A DNA stretch of 6,301 nt from QHWK01 sp035315685 (GTDB lineage Bacteria; Acidobacteriota; Vicinamibacteria; Vicinamibacterales; CAVVIG01). Both the position numbers and the translations under genes were made by a program. Below the pieces are notes generated by a model. It did no database searches and was not told where the DNA came from. It was given only the letters and a program-made list of their open reading frames with translations. Location of the stretch: positions 1-6,301 of the forward strand of contig DATFXR010000861.1 of NCBI GenBank assembly GCA_035315685.1. Reading direction: 5' to 3'. This document shows positions 5,248-6,301 of this stretch, in pieces (within the stretch, counting starts at the first letter, position 1; every line of letters starts with the position of its first letter).

Positions 5248-6031
5248 CCCGATGGGATAGAAACCGGGCGAGCGCCGCGTCGAATGACTCCGGCGCTTCG
5301 AGGTTCGCTAGATGTCCCGCGCCTGGAATCAGGACGAGCTCGGAACCCGAGATCGCCCGATGCATCTGCTCCGCGTTCGCCGGCGGCGTCAGCGTGTCTT
5401 CGGCGCCGACGACGATCAGCGTCGGCAGGTGGATCGTCGGCAGCAGTGGTGTCGAGTCGGGACGCGACATCAGCGCGCGAATCGCGCCCCCGATCGCCTC
5501 GGTCGAGTTCGACAACACCAGCTGACGAACGTGTTCCACCACCTCGGGGCGCTTGTCGCGCGTGGCCGCACCGAGCAGCTTCGGCACCATCTCGTCGGCG
5601 ACCGCCGGCGGTCCCTTGTCGGTCACCAGTTGAAGGAGCCGCTTGCGGCCCTCGACGGCCTCGGGCGAATCGGCCTGCGATTTCGTGTCCGCAAGGATGA
5701 GCCCGTGCACGTAGCGGGCAGCGTGGCGCAGTATGGCGAACGCGATATAGCCGCCCATCGACAACCCACCGATAACCGCCTCGTCGATGTGGAGCGAGTC
5801 GAGGAGATCGATCACGTCTCCGGCGTAGTCATCCATAGACGCTGCGGGCGGGTCCGTGGTGCCGCCGTCGAACCCGCGCAGCTGCGGGATCAGGACGCGC
5901 CATCCCGCATCGGAGAGCGAGAGCTGCCGCTCCCACATTCGCGCATTCAGCGGAAACGCGTGGAGAAAGACGATGGCGCCGCGCCGTCGCGCGGATGGTG
6001 TCGGTTGAGCTTCAAGGTAGCGGGGAACCAC
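5243..6031 (-). CDS. Alpha/beta-fold hydrolase
   Basis: This 262-residue protein shows a complete alpha/beta-hydrolase plan. HAF at 24-26 takes the place of the usual HG oxyanion motif. The nucleophile elbow GLSMGG has Ser91. The acid is Asp212 in VVGAEDTLTPP and the catalytic histidine is His240 in GAGHLANLE. The cap region (about 115-190) is helical. There is no signal peptide, so it should be cytoplasmic. The closest general type is the esterase / 3-oxoadipate enol-lactonase-like / haloperoxidase-like group; which ester or C-C bond it cleaves cannot be told. The start is GTG 6031: the protein then begins MVPRYLEAQ, a normal lead-in to the first strand, and TATACT ends 6 nt upstream. The DUF547 and SDR genes follow on the same strand and may share its transcript. 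Confidence 0.93.
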   Translation of the reverse strand: MVPRYLEAQPTPSARRRGAIVFLHAFPLNARMWERQLSLSDAGWRVLIPQLRGFDGGTTDPPAASMDDYAGDVIDLLDSLHIDEAVIGGLSMGGYIAFAILRHAARYVHGLILADTKSQADSPEAVEGRKRLLQLVTDKGPPAVADEMVPKLLGAATRDKRPEVVEHVRQLVLSNSTEAIGGAIRALMSRPDSTPLLPTIHLPTLIVVGAEDTLTPPANAEQMHRAISGSELVLIPGAGHLANLEAPESFDAALARFLSHRV

Positions 6032-6037
6032 ACGGGG

Positions 6038-6043
6038 AGTATA
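6038..6043 (-). promoter_or_regulatory. -10-like TATACT just before the hydrolase start
   Basis: TATACT on the minus strand (5 of 6 to TATAAT) is followed by 6 nt and then the GTG start at 6031. Initiation would fall at or next to the start codon, giving a leaderless message; no Shine-Dalgarno is present. The spacer towards a -35 is filled by the 22-bp palindrome, so a protein bound there would block or contact polymerase. Confidence 0.4.
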
Positions 6044-6094
6044 GGACCGATGGGCCCATCGGTCCCAGACTCCTTGCCGGGCCTATCGGTCCCA
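6044..6094. promoter_or_regulatory. Palindromic operator-like array: 22-bp inverted repeat plus a third half-site
   Basis: GGACCGATGGG (6044-6054) is followed immediately by its exact reverse complement CCCATCGGTCC (6055-6065), a perfect 22-bp palindrome. The segment GGGCCCATCGGTCCCA (6052-6067) recurs as GGGCCTATCGGTCCCA (6079-6094) with one mismatch, 27 bp further on. The array lies in the 81-bp gap between an upstream gene and the hydrolase, touching the TATACT box. It could be a repressor operator with an auxiliary site, a REP-like unit, or an RNA hairpin with two alternative partners for the promoter-proximal half (6055-6065 or 6081-6092). The regulator is not in the window. Confidence 0.5.
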
Positions 6095-6107
6095 CACACT
6101 CCTGTGT
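6094..6107. repeat. Small hairpin after the upstream gene
   Basis: ACACA (6094-6098) and TGTGT (6103-6107) form a 5-bp stem with a 4-nt loop, 5 bp past the stop of the rightmost gene on the minus strand. No T-run follows, so it is at best a weak terminator. Confidence 0.25.
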
Positions 6108-6112
6108 CGGCA

Positions 6113-6301
6113 TCACCGTCGCTCCGCGCGCGCGACCGCGGCCATCACGCGGTCCTGATCGTAGCGAGACTTGAGACGCTCCGCGGACGTCACGTAGGCC
6201 GCCCGCACGGCAGCGTCAACCGACTGCCCTCTCAGCGACGTCAAGAGCGTCTCCGCGCGGTCGTAGTCAGATCGCATCGCATCGACGGCTGCGAAGAACG
6301 C
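6113..6301 (-). CDS. C-terminal end of an unidentified protein with SxYD repeats (cut by right edge)
   Basis: 62 codons run in from the right edge and stop at TGA (6113-6115). The sequence is helical, charged and Ala/Arg-rich, with no cysteine or membrane segment. It contains two related units: AMRSDYDRAETLLTSL at about 8-23 and RLKSRYDQDRVMAAVA at about 42-57 of the visible part, with their YD pairs 34 residues apart. Repeats of this SDYD/R-x-x-L type are, from memory, seen at the C-termini of some Acidobacteriota sensor or M56/BlaR1-like peptidase proteins, but the visible piece cannot prove that. It lies 81 bp upstream of the hydrolase in the same direction. The operator-like palindrome between them suggests they are separately transcribed. 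Confidence 0.65.
   Translation of the reverse strand, partial: AFFAAVDAMRSDYDRAETLLTSLRGQSVDAAVRAAYVTSAERLKSRYDQDRVMAAVARAERR

Noticed and set aside
5284..5700. Plus-strand 138-codon frame
   Set aside because: It is antisense to the alpha/beta hydrolase, which has an intact Ser-Asp-His triad.
6044..6107. Intrinsic terminator for the rightmost gene
   Set aside because: Strong palindromes are present but no T-run follows on the minus strand; an operator or REP reading fits better.

Overview
The window is GC-rich, with densely packed genes and codons that mostly end in G or C. The gene mix is an MrfA/YprA-type helicase, an APC permease, a DUF547 protein, a classical SDR and an alpha/beta hydrolase. 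Together with short inverted GGGGTCGGGAA repeats, this suggests a soil-type high-GC bacterium. Acidobacteriota (Vicinamibacteria-like) is my best guess, but it rests on general familiarity and not on a marker gene.

Layout, left to right. Positions 1-1554 (minus) hold the N-terminal 518 codons of a DEAD/DEAH-box helicase whose C-terminus lies beyond the left edge. Positions 1555-1910 contain no gene. They hold a MITE/REP-like element: two inverted arms (1600-1662 and 1835-1891), each carrying two copies of an ~18-22 bp repeat. The helicase and the permease are transcribed divergently from its two sides. An APC-superfamily amino-acid permease (1911-3263, plus) follows, ending in a probable intrinsic terminator. 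Next come a T-tract-rich leader, a strong Shine-Dalgarno and a small basic ORF of unknown function (3349-3603, plus). Its 3' end overlaps antisense with the last codons of an SDR oxidoreductase.

From 3551 to the right edge everything is on the minus strand. In transcription order these are the C-terminus of an unidentified protein (6113-6301), an alpha/beta hydrolase (5243-6031), a secreted DUF547-family protein (4399-5232) and the SDR (3551-4330). The last three are closely spaced (10 and 68 bp) and could be one operon. The hydrolase promoter region carries a perfect 22-bp palindrome plus a third matching half-site, which looks like an operator or REP unit.

No complete novel defence or biosynthetic system is visible. 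The observations most worth a second look are the inverted double-repeat element, the palindromic array upstream of the hydrolase, -10-like hexamers lying 6-9 nt before several start codons (possible leaderless mRNAs), loss of the signature cysteines in the DUF547 protein, and the T-tract leader with its small ORF.
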